Assembly: GCA_014729315.1 (NCBI GenBank)
Contig: WJKD01000874.1
Coordinates: forward strand, 1-12,700
Origin: Promethearchaeota archaeon
Lineage (GTDB): Archaea; Asgardarchaeota; Lokiarchaeia; Sigynarchaeales; SOKP01
Length of the DNA: 12,700 nt
Reading direction: 5' to 3'
Position 1 is the stretch's first letter, and each line of letters begins with the position of its first letter. The notes beneath the pieces were generated by a model. It saw only the letters and a list, made by a program, of their open reading frames with translations. It was not told where the DNA came from and did no database searches. Both the position numbers and the translations under genes were made by a program. Of this stretch, positions 12,651 through 12,700 are shown in pieces.

Positions 12651-12700
12651 TTACACCTCCGAAAAATTACCTCTTAGTAATTGATGAGCAATAACCATCC
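12651..12700 (-). CDS. Probable acyl-CoA dehydrogenase, last 15 codons (start outside window)
   Basis: On the minus strand an open frame enters from the right edge and ends at TAA (12653-12651), three bases before the etfB ATG. The readable C-terminus is MVIAHQLLRGNFSEV, which matches the usual end of acyl-CoA dehydrogenases (…SEIQRxxIAxxLL…). The last two sense codons, GAG GTG, are part of the etfB ribosome-binding site, as expected for tightly coupled genes. Acyl-CoA dehydrogenase is the standard partner of EtfAB. The fragment is short, so the identity rests on the motif plus context. Confidence 0.6.
   Translation of the reverse strand, partial: MVIAHQLLRGNFSEV
12654..12660 (-). promoter_or_regulatory. 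Shine-Dalgarno site of etfB inside the upstream gene's 3' end
   Basis: GGAGGTG, 6 bases before the etfB ATG, a complete match to the archaeal 16S tail complement. Confidence 0.8.

Noticed and set aside
1..12700. CRISPR array, IS element, phage or toxin-antitoxin genes
   Set aside because: No regular repeat-spacer pattern, transposase, integrase or toxin-antitoxin-like pair is present; the genes are metabolic throughout.

Overview
The window looks like archaeal chromosome, AT-rich, with long nearly pure A/T gaps. The evidence is BRE/TATA-like promoters, T-rich rather than GC-hairpin terminators, Shine-Dalgarno sites built on GGAGGTG/GAGGTG mainly inside operons, several unit-leading genes without any Shine-Dalgarno site, and archaeal-style 2-oxoacid:ferredoxin oxidoreductase and ferredoxin-fused ETF proteins. 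An Asgard/Loki-like or other anaerobic fermentative archaeon would fit, but no lineage marker is present and that placement is a guess.

Layout. (1) 2-739: 3' part of a phenylacetate-CoA ligase (PaaK family), facing (2) 865-2619 on the minus strand, a sodium/solute symporter (SSS) preceded by a 37-residue single-span membrane protein that has to be read by hand. (3) 3096-4827: a complete second PaaK paralogue, coupled to a tandem double-ACT-domain protein. (4) 4944-5866: two more double-ACT paralogues, each apparently separate. (5) 6098-8926: iorB-iorA, indolepyruvate:ferredoxin oxidoreductase; this IorB carries an internal cysteine-rich ferredoxin-like insertion of about 100 residues. (6) 8927-9701: a 775-base gap without a convincing gene but with tandem BRE/TATA boxes followed by a compact inverted-repeat element that looks like a small structured RNA. 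(7) 9702-10493: a short-chain dehydrogenase. (8) 12700-10631 on the minus strand: the last codons of a probable acyl-CoA dehydrogenase, then etfB and a ferredoxin-fused etfA, tightly coupled.

How the genes may work together (inference): the symporter could import an organic acid such as an arylacetate; PaaK would make the (aryl)acetyl-CoA; IorAB interconverts arylacetyl-CoA + CO2 + reduced ferredoxin with arylpyruvate + CoA; the ACT proteins are plausible amino-acid sensors. Run one way this is aromatic amino acid degradation, the other way it is arylacetate salvage for aromatic amino acid synthesis; the AMP-forming ligases and transporter lean slightly to salvage. The acyl-CoA dehydrogenase/EtfBA operon and the SDR point to acyl-CoA redox chemistry, possibly electron-bifurcating.

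The most interesting items are the Fe-S insertion in IorB, the candidate structured RNA at 9438-9542, the ACT-gene triplication with degenerate second domains, and a shared start-site arrangement (Shine-Dalgarno, out-of-frame ATG, then TTG) in iorA and etfA.
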